NCBI GenBank assembly: GCA_007258455.2
Contig: VDFB02193867.1
Location: 533,067,071-533,131,070 of the forward strand
Reading direction: 5' to 3'
Length of the DNA: 64,000 nt
Origin: Sequoia sempervirens
Taxonomy: Eukaryota; Streptophyta; Pinopsida; Cupressales; Cupressaceae
Shown: piece after piece, positions 22,127 through 34,957 of the stretch
Numbering within the stretch: the first letter of the stretch is position 1
Layout: each line of letters opens with the position of its first letter
Translations under genes and position numbers: made by a program
Notes under the pieces: generated by a model
The model's input: the letters and a program-made list of their open reading frames with translations, nothing else
Told to the model about the DNA's origin: nothing
The model's database searches: none

Positions 22127-22432
22127 TTACTTAGTTACTCCACGGTATGTTGAGGTTCGATTGTTAAAAGCATAACATGGGATTCTTTCTATTATCTCCT
22201 CTGGAACATTTTTGTGGTGTAGGTTACACTTCTTTCTTCTCTTGTGAGCTGAGGAATCACCATTAGGGCTGGGACTTTCATCAGAGGCTGGTAATGCAAG
22301 GATACTTTGAGTTGTTGTTGTGGTGGGTTTAGTATTTGATGTAATTCTTGTAGGATTGGAGAGAGATAACAAAATGTAAAAAGCATCACAAACAAAGACT
22401 TGGAGATAAACATATGCTACAACATACAACAT
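22127..22432 (-). pseudogene. First-exon fragment of a WRINKLED1/ADAP-like AP2 transcription factor
   Basis: The minus-strand frame has a Thr-rich leader, then SDESPSPNGDSSAHKRRKK and finally NNRTSTYRGVTK, followed at once by a splice-donor-like GTAAGTAG. In the WRI1/AP2-like family the first AP2 repeat begins with the YRGVT(R/K) strand, which touches DNA, and an intron falls right after it before HRWTGR; the sequence here stops exactly there. The basic KRRKK patch upstream fits a nuclear protein. No later exon is visible, so this is either a captured or stranded exon or the start of a gene with a very long first intron. The N-terminal part (MLYVVAYVYLQVF) looks unlike the family, and a pyrimidine tract plus AG near 22345 could instead be a splice acceptor. 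Confidence 0.6.
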
Positions 22433-22779
22433 ATATGATTGCTTACATTGCTAATATAGAATACATAAATATCTACGTTGATCAAATTTGTATCTACCTC
22501 TCATAAATGGTTACATTTCCAAGCATCTTTATTTATAGATGTCAATATGTCGGCTAAACATAGACCATGAATAGGAATAAATAAGTATGAAAATATCTTG
22601 GGTGGATGTGACATCTGCAGTAGATAAGATCACATCATAGTGTGGTCAGTGGAGGTAAATATGATTTCAGACGGTGGACAATATCAGATTCTTGATAATC
22701 TTATCTTCATCAAATTTCCAAATCTAATTCTACTTATGTGTGGAAGAAATTAATTCCAACTGTGAGCACCTCTCAAATC
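22433..22779. other. Spacer upstream of the AP2 exon
   Basis: It contains a minus-strand TATA-like tctataaataaag near 22530-22545, about 100 bases before the first ATG of the AP2-like frame. This could be a promoter, but the evidence is one motif only. Confidence 0.35.
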
Positions 22780-23736
22780 TGCAAACATCTTAAACTCCAT
22801 AAAGAAGGTAAGTGCATACAAATTTGCTAAATACTCCTATGAAATAATGCAAAATGTTTCTTAAACATGATAGCAAATCAAACTAAATTAAAATCATGAA
22901 AGAAACAAGATACATATCTATCCCATAGTGGATTGGTGCTTCTTTGATGTGAAAAGAAGCCCTTTCCCAATCCTTGATAAGCTTGGTGATGAGGATGCAA
23001 TGGACAAAATCATTTCTCCATGTGAAGAGAATGACTTTGCATAAAGATTGTGGAGTTGTGAAGGATTTGATAAGAGATGAAGCCTCTATTTTATAGATTT
23101 TCAAATGCTAAGAGTGTTGAAAATGGACCAATGTGGGACAAAGATCAAGCCAATAAGATAAGACCACTTGTCAAGTGATGATAGGCCAATGGATGTGCAA
23201 GATTTGGAAAGAGTGCCCATGAGAGGGAGAATTTGAATTCAAATTTGGAAAAAAAATTTGAGAGGGGGACAAGAAAAACAACAATAAATGCAATGTTGGA
23301 GGGACAAATCAACTTGTCATGTTTTTCAAATTTGAAGGCCATGTTGAGTGAAAATGAGAGTTTTAATAAATCAATAAATTGATTTATTTGTGCAAGTGGC
23401 TAAATCTAGAGAATGCAAGTGGGTGGGTTAGGTTAGGCTAATTAGGATTAGGTTAGCTTAATGGTGATTAGGTGAGTTTGACTTTTAGGACTTTGATATT
23501 TAATTTATTTGAATCAGAAAATGATGGAATATGATTTTGGATTTGATTTAAATGGATGTTTGATTTATTAAAATGTTGATGATAATGTTTATTTGATTTT
23601 AAATAAATGACCTTAGGAAATGAGATTATTTAATGAATGGATGAAAGTGCACCTAATTAATTGATGAATGGTCCTAATGTAAAATATAAATGAATGAACC
23701 TAATCAAATGCAAAATGTTAATTTTGCATGTGTACA
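22780..23736 (-). repeat. LTR of family G, copy B (leftward)
   Basis: Minus-strand start TGTACACATGCAAAATTAAC, end GATGTTTGCA, about 957 bp. The best TATA box of the family, tataaaatagaggc, is at 23085-23095. It is preceded on that strand by a purine tract, as in copy A. Confidence 0.8.
23085..23095 (-). promoter_or_regulatory. TATA box of family G LTR, copy B
   Basis: Minus-strand tctataaaatagaggcttc is a near-perfect plant TATA context. Transcription would run leftwards. Confidence 0.7.
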
Positions 23737-23753
23737 TTTTGCCTCTCTTTGAA
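23737..23753 (-). other. Polypurine tract, family G copy B
   Basis: Minus-strand ttcaaagagaggcaaaa sits directly before the LTR start. It aligns with the tract of copy A. Confidence 0.72.
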
Positions 23754-24560
23754 GCAATGTACTTGTTGCGTTGGTTCAAAGAATAAACTTGTCGCGATCA
23801 AAATTCAAAAAATTTCTAATTTTTTGGATGCCCCAGCAGAAAGAAGTACACTGGTACATTGCCCCCTCAAGAGATCAAGCGAAAATATTCAATTTGAGGG
23901 TCGATCTTGCGATAAAGAGGTTCAAAATGGATGGTTATGGATGATGATGCAAATGAGATGATTTCAAGATGCTTAGAATAACAAATCTATATTATCCTAA
24001 ACAACTTAAATGATTATATGATGTGATGATGGATGAGATGGACGATGCGATATGTTGTGATTATGCAAATGGATGTTTCATGCATATGCTTAGACTGAGA
24101 GATCTATATTATGATGATGATGCAAATGAAATGCATGTGAAATGATTGATGTTTTCTATTATAATATGAATGATATGTGGCATGCTGGCGGTTTGTGGAT
24201 GCAGGATGGATGCATGATGGATACATTGGTGATGATGATGTTAGTGTGGAAATGAGATGATGACAAGAGGATCCAACAAGTCCATGATTTGATGAGACTT
24301 TATTAGAGATGATGATGATTTACTTATCAAGGATTGGGATTTTAAAAGGGATACTTACCTTATGTTTGATAAAACACGTAGTTACGATGCATCAAGGTAT
24401 AAAGAACTATGATGGCGTTGTGCCTAGTGCGATGGACTTTGACTCAAAAAATAGATAGGAGTATTCTTGTTCACACTTGAGATATGGAAACCTTGCTAGG
24501 ACGTACCTAACAAAGCAAGTATTCTCCAAGTATTCTTGTTCACACTTGAGATACGAAAAC

Positions 24561-27275
24561 ATTGATCTTTTGGTTTGAAGGGAAAAGCATGTTCTTCAAA
24601 ACCTTGGCCTTGTAAACAAGTCCTTCTTAGGTTCATTTAGGATCAAAATCAAACACTTCATCCATTTCAAAAGTTTATCATCCCATCCCACAAGAAACTT
24701 TAGAGTTTTGGAAACATCATTATCTATACTTGGGTACATCCTTAAACAAAATTAAAATCACCTTGTTTAATTAGAATCATGGGAATGAATCCTTTCTCAT
24801 ACCTCTAGTTAAATCAGCACACCTTTGAACAAGTTTATCCTAAAGATCGCATCCAACATCTTAGGGTTTACAAGTTCACTATCCTATCAAAACCAATCAA
24901 AATCAAATCCCAAAATCTAGCATTGATCCAAATATTCCTAAAAAATAAACACCTATTTCATTCACCCCTTTCATCCTTCATCTCATCATTGGTTCTAAAC
25001 ACCTTAGAGGCCACTTTTGCAACAAGGACAAAACACAAGAAGAACATGGAATATAAACTTGATCCACACATCATAAGTGGTCTAAACCAACCAAATTATC
25101 AAAGCCTTATGATGCCAATTAATTTTCAAAACTCACATTTATACAATCCATACATGGGATCATTATCTCATACAAACCTCAATGGTACAACAAATGTGAG
25201 TATACCCAATCTAAATCTTGGAACACTTTTTCCAATGGTAGATTTAATTCCAAGTCCAAACTTACAAATCTATCAACCTAATACTCAATGCATGATTCTT
25301 CAACAAAACAACATTATCCCACCAAATCCATACATGCCAAATGAGAATATGCCATGTACAACTATACCAAACATAGAAATTTTGAATCCACACTTGGTAA
25401 ACTTTTGGATAGATATGTCTAAAAATCACACGAATGTTGTTCAAAATCCATAACACCCATATATCCCCATCACTTTTCACAATGACCCATCATTAGCATC
25501 ATTTAATGCAACACCAAAAACCTCTCTCCCCATGACCTCACAAGGAGAAGGCAACCTATTTGGACTAGGGGGCATTTTTGATCAAACATCATCATTTCCC
25601 CAAAGGATCACGTCACTCACTCTCCCATCAGTCCCACCATTTCCATTAACACCCATATCACCTCTTTGTTTGGGGCTACCTTTGTTACCATTCCTCATCC
25701 AAAACATCCCTCTAACCATCAATCAAGCATCATACCAAATCCTCCCCCCTTTCCATCAATATTACAACAACATATGGCAACCAACACATCATCTTTCATC
25801 CCTCAAAACATGGTCTCTCAAGGACTAACCATATCGATCGCACCATCCACCACTCAAATCCTAATCATCAATACGATGGTACCTCTTATCACCACAACAA
25901 GCATTATTGCAAAACCACCTCTTCCACCACCACCACCCAAACCAAAAAAATCAAACCAATATAGCATTGTGTTGCAAGCCACTCAACAGGTTGCTTATCA
26001 AAAGGCACACCAACAAAACCAAAACAAAAAAGGTGCACAACTAGTTGCTCAGCAAGCTGCACACGCTGCTCAAGTTTCCCAAGCCACACTACAAGCCCAA
26101 CAAGCACAAGCCCAAGCTCAAGTGCAAGTGCAAGCTCAAGCCCAATACCAAGCCCAACAAGCAAATGTTGTTCAAAATCCCAACAAAATGTTAACAACTC
26201 CCTATATCTATCCAAGTCAATGATCACATGATCAAGACCTATCAATCAATGAAGACATGGCAGATGTTTCTACCTCATCTAAAGGTCAAATCAACATACA
26301 TCAAGAGTCACTTTTTTGATCATGATAAGAATCCCTCAACAATATCTGACAATTGTCTATTTCAAGGAGTGTTAAAATTATTTGATCCTGTAATGAACAA
26401 TCCATCAACGAATGACCGTGTTGAAAATGTCTCTACATCACCTAATGAGTTAGATGAAATGTCTCAAAAATTTATTCTAAAGCATGATCAACATCTCTTA
26501 CCAAAGTATAGCAATGGTCCTTTCCAAGACATATTGACATCCTTCGACCTCATGATTGCCGATATTGAAGGAATCTTCAACTCAACACTTTATCCAAATT
26601 AACTCAAAGATCAAGTGGATATTGAGCCACTTCCTATTCCTAATGAAGATATCTAAGAACCCTTTGTAAGCAATCCATCCTTTGAAATTGACCCATGTCA
26701 AGAACTTGATCCAAAGCATGTCAAAAGCAATTCTGAAATCATTCAAGATCAAGAATTCATATCTCCAAGATATTACAATGATCTAATGGAAACTCTCCTA
26801 TCTATACATGCTGATCATATCCATATAGGAAATAATCCTCCATCTACCCATGAGATGCTTTTTGTGGATGGAAACGTAGATGATCTTCATTTAGAGTAGG
26901 ATTTCATTACACAAAAGAGCATATTATTGATTCTTATAGTCAAACTGAGTTTTCAACATCAGGATCAAATATATCCCAAATTCAAATTTAGGACATTATG
27001 TATGAAGATATCCAACATTATCCACTCAAGAAAACATGTCAGATAGAACAAGACATTTTGGAGTTAGCAGAGTAGCAAATGGAAATAGCATCATCTGTAG
27101 TGGTCATTTATCAGAGAACGCATTCTAAACAAGAGTTCTCAAAATAGGAAAAATCAAAGCATGAAGGTGCAACTACCACCATACCGAGGGAAACTATGTC
27201 TCAAGCAAACATCAACATAGGGAGCATGAAGAGTCCTCATGATGAAACCAATCCCAATACTACAACCAACCATGT
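24561..27275 (+). pseudogene. Family G long ORF with leader, rightward copy B2
   Basis: The region matches 60390-63230 in order and wording. The ORF probably starts at ATG 25046 (MEYKLDPHIISGLNQPNYQ). It runs through Asn/Pro-rich sequence, a frameshift near 25450-25670, a Pro-rich segment (PPLPPPPPKPKKSNQ), a Gln/Ala array (25980-26165), then acidic sequence with DLMIADIEGIFNSTLYP near 26545. Stops and frameshifts make it non-functional. Similarity to copy C ends near 27275, before the basic C-terminal part, so this copy is 3' truncated. The function is unknown; a structural gag-like role is only inferred. Confidence 0.7.
25980..26165 (+). repeat. Gln/Ala coding repeat in family G ORF
   Basis: The translation is about half Gln and Ala, in runs like AQAQAQVQVQAQAQYQAQQA, encoded by short caagcc/caagct units. 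Copy C has a shorter version (VQQASQASQASQATQQTQAQ) at about 61950-62005, so array length varies between copies. It probably forms a helix or coiled segment. Confidence 0.75.
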
Positions 27276-29558
27276 CATCAAACTTTTAATTTGGGACAAA
27301 TTTGTTTGAGTTTAATTTTTTTCATTAAAATCTTTACTCCAACAATGGTTTTATTTTATATTAAAAAAATTATTAGTATTTTCATTTTTATGGAGCTGAG
27401 TTGTTTTATTGAAAAAAAATCACTAAAACTTGTAATCTTAAGCATCCTTGTTTAGTTTAAAAGTTTTCAAAAATTATTTTTGTTAAAACCTAAGGCAACT
27501 TTGTTATAGTTTAAATATTTTCATTAAAATCTCTTATTGCACAAGTTTTTGTTGGTTTTGAAATTTATTAACATTTTGATAGAAAAACTCCTAAAAAAAA
27601 TTAGCAATTTTTTTTAAAGTTTTATTTTAAAACTTGTTCTTAAATTTTTTTTATAAAAAATATTTGAGAAAAAAGCCCATAGACTTTTACATAAGCCTCA
27701 ACCCACTCCACAAGCCTCCAAGAATAATTTTTTTCAAATTTTAAAATTTTTATTATTATTTATTTTATAATAATTTTCAATTTATTTAAAATCTAACTTT
27801 TTTTATTAATTTTTTCAAGGTGATAGCCCCTGGTCATATGGGAGATCAAGGGCTCATTAAATAGGCATCAAACACCTTCCAGCAAACTTCTCGTCATATG
27901 GGACCAAAACTTGGGCATTTGGGGGCTGAACATAGAGCCCCCTTTTCCTTTGCAAGTCTAAAAGGAATTGTTGCACAAATATGGGCATAACTTTTGTATA
28001 ACATGTTGGATTTTCAAAATTTGAAAGGCGTGGGAAAGCTGGTTTAGAGATCTTCACTTGGTGCAGATGAATTTTCTAGATTATGATCCAAATATCAGGT
28101 GTGCTTATTCAAAGTCACTCTATCTTTTCAACTTCAAATGCTCATATCTTTTTCATTCGAAATCATTTTTTTGCAATTTTTTTATAAAGAATACATTTTT
28201 GCAATCATTTTTTTGCTTTATACATCTTTATTTTTTTTTTCCATACAATTGAAATTAGACTAAAAATTAACCTTTCGCATTTGGAATTGGGTTTAAAATT
28301 AGCAAGTATCTTTTAATCCCCAAGATTGACTTGTGTATGCTCTCGTCTTTCACCTTAGTGTGATCTTGAGGATAAAAATTAAGTGATCTTGCTTTTTCTT
28401 TTTAGGAGGAATACTTAGAGAAGTGATCACTCTAGGGGATGACCTCTCATGTTCCAATGGAGTATAAAAGGTGGGGGTGAACCTAAAGGCATCCTTCTTG
28501 GAAGTAGAATATTATCAATCTTGGGTAAGTCCAAAAGATCTTTATACATTTGTGAAGTGAAGGTGGAGAGTGGGTTACCCTTAAGAAAGAATGGGATCTC
28601 ATCAATACTCCTAAGGATTAGTTCTCCCTATTGGATAGGTTTCCTTTTGTTGTTTTTTTTCATTCTGAGCCTACGATCCTATTTGTAGGAGGCATGTGTA
28701 TCATTTTGGTTTTAGTTTCTCTGAAAAATTATCCTATGGTTTAATATTTTCTTAGTAGTTGGTTTGTAGGCTTTTGTTTCTACTTGAACTATTGAGCTTG
28801 TAAACATTTTCTTATACTTTGGTATTTTGTTTGGTATAATGAAAGCACTAAAATTTGAATGTAAAACTATTTACAACTCTTACCTTACCACTATATATAC
28901 ACAATTTAAAATTCTAAAGAAGCTTGGGATGAAATACAATTAAAAATTTTCATTTGAAGAAGAATTAAATTTTATAACATTGATTGAGTCCAATTTAATT
29001 AAATACATTTGATTTAGCATGAAGTATACTCTAGATTAATTAACTCATAAATATAAATGGTGAATCAAATAAAAGCAATTTTGTCTTTAGAAAGAGAGAT
29101 AGAAGACAATATTAATATGGTATTGAAAGTTGTATATTTGAAGAATAGTTATAATGGATCTCTATTTGTAAATCACTTTTTAATCAAAATAGTTTTACAA
29201 TTATGATGTAATTTAATCAATATATGTAGGTGATTTTTTGGGCGTCCACGCTATCTAATATTTCAAATAGATAACACTAATAAGTACAATTAAATAATCT
29301 ATATTCAAATTATGATAGCATAAGTATTTAAACAAATAATTATTGTAAATAATAAATGTTTAAGAAATTATTATTTATATTTTATAAAATTTATATCCAA
29401 AATATTGGACATATGTTGTCATATAATTTACATTCTAATCTAATAAGTAAGTTTCTATTAAATTTTATCAATTAAAAAGAAAATAATTTACTGCAGAAAA
29501 TTGAATGATCTCGGGGTCATTTTTTATCATGGTAAATAACATTTATTACATTTAAAAA
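27276..29558. other. AT-rich stretch between family G pieces
   Basis: No gene recognised. 27290-27830 is A/T homopolymer-rich; 27830-28060 is less AT-rich (ggtcatatgggag, gtcatatgggacc). A frame at 28449-28688 ends in a Leu/Phe-rich segment but has no homology I recognise. 28860-29550 is again very AT-rich. Confidence 0.55.
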
Positions 29559-30541
29559 TGTCCAAGAAGATTTAAGTGATGATTATGTTAACTTTATTTG
29601 ATTTAGGCCTATCATTTCCTCATTTGATTAAATAAATTAATTTTAATCAAACCATAACAAATCATCTTTCATAAACCATCTTCTAATTTCATCTCATGCA
29701 AATTAATCCACCTTTATCTTGCATCATCCCTTTAATTAAATAAATCAAACATTTATTTAATTAAATCCTAAATGCATTTTCCATCCCTTTTAATTTAAAT
29801 AAATCAAATATTCAAGTAAAATGGGTGAAAATCAACTAATCATCACCTAATCTAATCTAATCCTGATTTACCTAATCTAACCACCCATCACATCCTCTAG
29901 CTTTTCCCACTTGCACCAATAAATCATTTTAATTCATTTATAAATTCATCATTTTCTTTCAACTTGGCATAAAAATAGAATATTCCCTCAAGTTTGAAAA
30001 TGAAGACAAGTTGACTTGTCCCTTTCAACATTGCAATAAATTCTCTCTTTCATGTCCCCCTCTCAACATTTAATTCACAAATTCAAATTTGAATCTCCCT
30101 CTATTGAGCACATTTGCCAAAACTTGCACATTCCCAAACCTATCATAATGTGACAAGTAGCCTCATCTCATTTGTCCAATCTTTATCCCACATTGCTCTC
30201 TATGAGCATTCTTCAAATTTGAAAATCTTTAAATAGAGGGCTGATTATTCATCAAATCCATCTACATCTTCATGCAAAGTTACTCTATTAAATTGAGAAC
30301 TAATTTTGCTCTTCATCATATTGCATTGCATCTTGTGAGTTTTAGCAAGGATTGGGAAAGGGTCATTGGCACATTTGACACCAACCCAATATGGAATAAG
30401 TATAGATCATATTTGCTTCTTCATGTTTTTAATTGATTTCTTTATTGAAACATGATGTATTATTCCATAGAAGTGCTTGTAGGTATGCAAGGCTTGAACT
30501 AACCCATTATTTAATGTGTAGTTGAAGTTTAAGTGTTTGCA
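29559..30541 (+). repeat. LTR of family G, copy D (rightward), divergent
   Basis: Clear match from about 29700 to 30541 with the other LTRs in inverted relation to copies A and B: taatctaatctaatcctgatt, cccacttgcaccaataaatc, then a TATA-like tttaaatagaggg at 30228-30240, then aaggattgggaaaggg and caacccaatatgg. It ends AAGTGTTTGCA. The left end (TGTCCAAG) is uncertain; no purine tract precedes it. Confidence 0.7.
30228..30240 (+). promoter_or_regulatory. TATA-like box of family G LTR, copy D
   Basis: The sequence tttaaatagaggg occupies the place of the TATA box in the other three LTR copies; the first A of TATA is changed to T. Confidence 0.55.
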
Positions 30542-32660
30542 AATTTTCAAACACTTAAACCAACATCATGTCCAATATTTTGGTTGTATACTGAGCACTT
30601 CTTAGGGATAGAGAGGGTATGTGCAACCCATATATCTATATTTTTATTTAATATTTTTACTTGCCCTTAAATTTATTAAGTTATGTCTATGAGCAAGGTC
30701 TTTCCTCTTTATTTCCAACCTTAATGATGTTTTGACTAGTTTACCATACATAAATTTGTCATGGACTTCACTAAAACTACTCATTTTTTTATATTTAGTT
30801 CATTTGTAAATACAAGAACCCATCTATGGTGGGTGGTATTGCGTTTTCAAGGTGTCTATGGTGTTATTCATCCTAACAAGGATTTTTTATCATGAATATA
30901 ATATATATTTCCCCCAATTTTTTTGTAAGTCTTAAGTATATTGATTCCTTAGTTTTTAATTCAATATCCTTGACAAGTTCCATTTGACTGAACAATGAGA
31001 TGCAAAATATAATTCCAATTTAACTCTTCCTCCTCTAATGGTAGGGATGTAGGGTCATGAAAATGATTATAAGGACATGTTAAAACCCCAAACCTTATGT
31101 TGGTCTTGAAGAAAACTCATTCAAGTTGAGGGTAAAAGCCTCCTTAGTCACAAAGGAAGAATCCCACTATTGTATAAATACAAAATGTCTATTCATCATA
31201 TATGCACTAAAATAATAAAAGAGAAATAATGGTCTTCTACTAGTTTCAAGGCCACACCCATGGTGAGAAGAATAAAGGAAAGATATTAATGAAACAAAGT
31301 GTTATGAAAGTTTATAATTAACCATAACGATGCCCAATAATGATGATTCTTGCTTGTTAATGGAGGAAAAATCCCCTACCTATGAGAATACTATATATGT
31401 AGGCCCCACAAAATTTTATTTGGACAATTTCTTTATAAATCAATTTCAAGGATCAGATTAGGCTTTTGAAATTTAGTTTTGTATTTTTTATGTTGTCAAG
31501 GATTTTTATCATATGCGTAATTCATAAGATTTAAATGGAAATAGAATAATTTTATTATTCCAAACTGAGCTTCTCAATCTAATTATTTCAATTCAGTTAT
31601 ATGATAAAAGCTATCTTGTGAGCGTTTTGAACCATTATACTCAGGGTGAATATTGAACACTAACATTTTGTATATGTGTCTAGGAGTTTGACCTACATAT
31701 AGAAATATCAAGCATAATTATACTCAAAAACTACACCTCTTATAAATTTATCCTATGCAACAAACTTATTAAGGATTTAACATTTTGATTGGTATTTACA
31801 TTATTCAAGGGAAAAATTGGCTTCTTGGTCTATTTTTTATTTTATTTCATTTCTAGTTTAAAGCATAAATGGAGTACAAATATTAAATAAGCAAAATAAA
31901 TTATTTTCATATTGACATATTTCATCTTACAACTAAACCTTAAGTTGATACTGGTTAATTTTAAAGGAAGAATAAGAACAAAAATATTTTCTAAACTCAA
32001 CTAGAAAAGAAGAATTTGTAAGGAATTTGCAACTTTTATGGGTATAAATTATTTATTATGTTTGGGATTCCCATGCCTCTAATTGTCCTTTAACACCTTT
32101 GTTGCTCCTCCTCTTACCTCCTTCCTCTAATGCCTCTATATTTTACATTTTTAGCAACATGTATTTCCAAGATGGGTCGTGTGGATTTTATGGTGAGTTG
32201 CATATCCATTTTCCCCATACATCTAACATTTTAGATAGCTATAAACCATGACTTCCATACCTTCACAATGGAATAGATGTCCCATAATTTGTGTGCACCT
32301 CTCCTCATAAATGATGGTTATTTCTAGCATTATGAAATGAAAATTACCCTCCTGCTCTTGTGAAAACCCATGACTTCTTCCTTCTAATGATTTATTTCTT
32401 TTTCTTAGTTTCTATTTTTTCTCTTAAATTTTATTTCACTTTTCTTTTCTTTTTTCTCTCATTTTCCTTTATTTTTAATTTACATTCTCTTTTAAATCCA
32501 TTTCTTATGTTTTATATTTTTATTTGTGTATTTTATTCCCAAATGCTAAGGTATAGGTTTAAATTGGTTAAATATTATTTTACTTTACTTTTATTTTAAT
32601 TCACCTTATGGGTGAATTCAACAATGTTCACAAAGTAATAAGAGGATTAATTAACCTATT
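30542..32660. other. AT-rich intergenic stretch
   Basis: No gene recognised. A TATA-like tgtataaatac lies at about 31173. The T-rich open frame at 32360-32599 is a low-complexity Phe/Leu translation. Confidence 0.6.
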
Positions 32661-34430
32661 TGTAATGATGGAAAAAGGTCCCCCTAACTTGGCCTTGACT
32701 TAATGTTGTAATATGTCTAACATATTCACATTAGACCTTGGGACCTTGTGAATTAAATGAGTTTAATGGTACCTTGCTAAATTGTTGTGAAGTTTTATAA
32801 CTCACTTTTACACTTTTCTAAGGGCTTGTTAATTAATTACACCTACATATCCTCTTTTTAACCTTAATCTTGCCTTATTTGAACTGTTGTAAAGTGTTGT
32901 AACACACTTTCACACTTTTCTAGGATTTTCATTAATAATTGGGCTCTCTTATGCTTTAATTGGCCCTATTTTGCATGGAAAAGCCCCATTTAATGCATAT
33001 TTTCAAGGATAATCCAAACAAAAAGCATTAATCAATCATAATTTAGGTGTTTCAAGCATGAATGGCCTAAATTTAGTGATTTGGGACTCATTCGCCACCT
33101 TGGAAGAATGAATCCCACCAATATTTTTGGGTCTCAAACTTGGTTTCACACATTTCTAAGATTTTTTAAAAATGGTCAAAAAAATTAAGCTTGGTGGGAC
33201 TCATTCTCCACCTTGGGAAAATGAGTCCCATGTGGCCCAAAATCAAAATTAATTCAAATTTGTGGCATGATTTTCACCTAAGAATTTGGTGAGAGAATTC
33301 TTAATAGCAAGTTGAGTTCACAAGAGCATTCAAGTGGTTTCAAGAGAATTCAAGAGCATATTATCAAGCTTTTTAGATCAACATTCAATCATCAATCATT
33401 ATGTCAAGGACTTTGTGCATCATATTTGTTATTTTGCTAACAATTGTGAAGTAGGGTTTTGTGATTCAAGCGAGTGTTTCATCCAAGATCAACATCATTC
33501 AAGATAGAATCAAGATCTACATCAATTGGAGCCATATCAATCATAATTTCAACACTTTATTGCAAGGGTTTGGTGAGTTGCATCATTGTCATTGGTTCAT
33601 TCATCATTCTCTATTCTTATTTGATTTCATTTTAATGATTCATTTCCAAAATGGTGTTTGACCAAGGAAAACCCCTATCCACTAACCCATCAACATTTTC
33701 CCCTCTCCTTTGTGTGTAATTTGTAGGTCTAGGTTGTAGATTTGCTAAGGGAAAGATTGAGAAAAAATGTCAAATCATTCAAAATTGTCATCAAGCCTTG
33801 GATAACCTTAGAGAAGACCTATAGGTTGCAAATCAAGGTTTATGATCCAAAAATCACTCGAGAAGGACAAAGAAAATAGAAAAGATAAGGATTTAACTAT
33901 GAAGCTTCAAAAAAACTAACTATAATGATTCACCACTTTTGGTGAATGAGTCCTAGTTCTAGTCAAAATTTATTTTTTTGCAGATTGAGATACCCTTTTG
34001 GTAGATTCATGTTCCCACATAGTTTTCCATAACCTAGACTGATTCACCCATCTTGGCGAATGATTCCCACTTAGCATTGAAGTCATATTTTCCAATGTTT
34101 TAGGCCTCCTTCTAGTTGTTTCCAGATTTCTAGGTGCACACACTCTTTTTTATAGTTTTTTGTGTTCTTTCATTTTAATTTCTAGGTCATTTAGTAAAGC
34201 TTTACATTGAATTATAGTTTTACATTTCATCTTGCATTTCATTGTCTTTTCAAATTTTAAAGTTGGTAGTGAACCCCTTATTAGTTTTCATTCAGCCCTT
34301 AGGACAACCCTCTTGCGAGAACTCTTTCTCCTCTGCATTGAGATCTCAAGGATTATCCTTGAATGAAATTGGAAAAGCGGCTATGCTTTATGTCCTAAAA
34401 CTATATGATAGCACCATATGACATTTTCAT
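32661..34430 (+). repeat. 5' LTR of the split outer element
   Basis: It starts TGTAATGATGG, shortly followed by aaaaaggtccccctaacttgg, and matches 52829 onward to cattttcat at 34430, about 1770 bp. Conserved landmarks include caacactttattgcaa, gaccaaggaaaacccct, ggtgaaccccttattag and cttaggacaaccctcttgc. Confidence 0.85.
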
Positions 34431-34957
34431 CAATTCATTTGGTGAAACTACATTTAGAACATTCAAATTCTGATTTGGAATGCATCATCATCCTTGTTTT
34501 GGATTGCATTAACATTGCATTAGAATTTTCATTAGTTAACTTGCATTCTAGGGTTTCAAATTTTGCATTAGTGAAAGTTCATATAGCTTACATGTTTGCA
34601 TCTCCTTTCATTAAAAATCAAACAAAATCTACATTTGCATCCAAATTACAGATCATAAAACTTAAAAAGCATAAAATTCAATTAAAATTTTCTTTTTTAA
34701 AAAAAAATCTAATGGGACTCATTAGCTGACTTGGGCGAATTAGTCCCTCTACATATTCTAAACTACATTTTATGGCATTCAAAATTCTACTTCTAAGTTT
34801 CAGTTTGCTATTATTATCTGTCTATTTTAGTTTGTGGATCTTTTTTTCATTGCATCTATATTAAATTCATTCACCTTAATCATTTCTTAGATTCAAAATT
34901 GCATCTAGAGAACTTCATTACATATTATTGAATAGCTTAGAATCTAAAATTATCATC
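34431..34957. other. Leader region of the outer element
   Basis: Lies between its 5' LTR and the gag-like frame. I could not identify a convincing primer binding site; ttggtgaaactac at 34439 is a weak possibility. AT-rich, no gene seen. Confidence 0.5.

Larger units (their letters stand above)
22780..24560 (-). mobile_element. Family G element, leftward copy B, 3' end only
   Basis: On the minus strand the order is internal low-complexity sequence (24520-23754, matching 14350-13514 of copy A), polypurine tract (23753-23737), then 3' LTR (23736-22780). The internal part is cut near 24520-24560, where a 26-base phrase (aagtattcttgttcacacttgagata) occurs twice and rightward family G sequence begins. 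Confidence 0.78.

Noticed and set aside
25904..26245. Minus-strand Leu-rich frame opposite the Gln/Ala repeat
   Set aside because: Shadow of the plus-strand CAA/CAG-rich coding repeat; Leu/Val alternation is the complement of Gln/Ala codons.
28449..28688. 79-codon frame ending in a hydrophobic stretch
   Set aside because: Single short frame with no homology I recognise; a donor-like gggtaagt inside it could be read as an exon, but nothing supports it.
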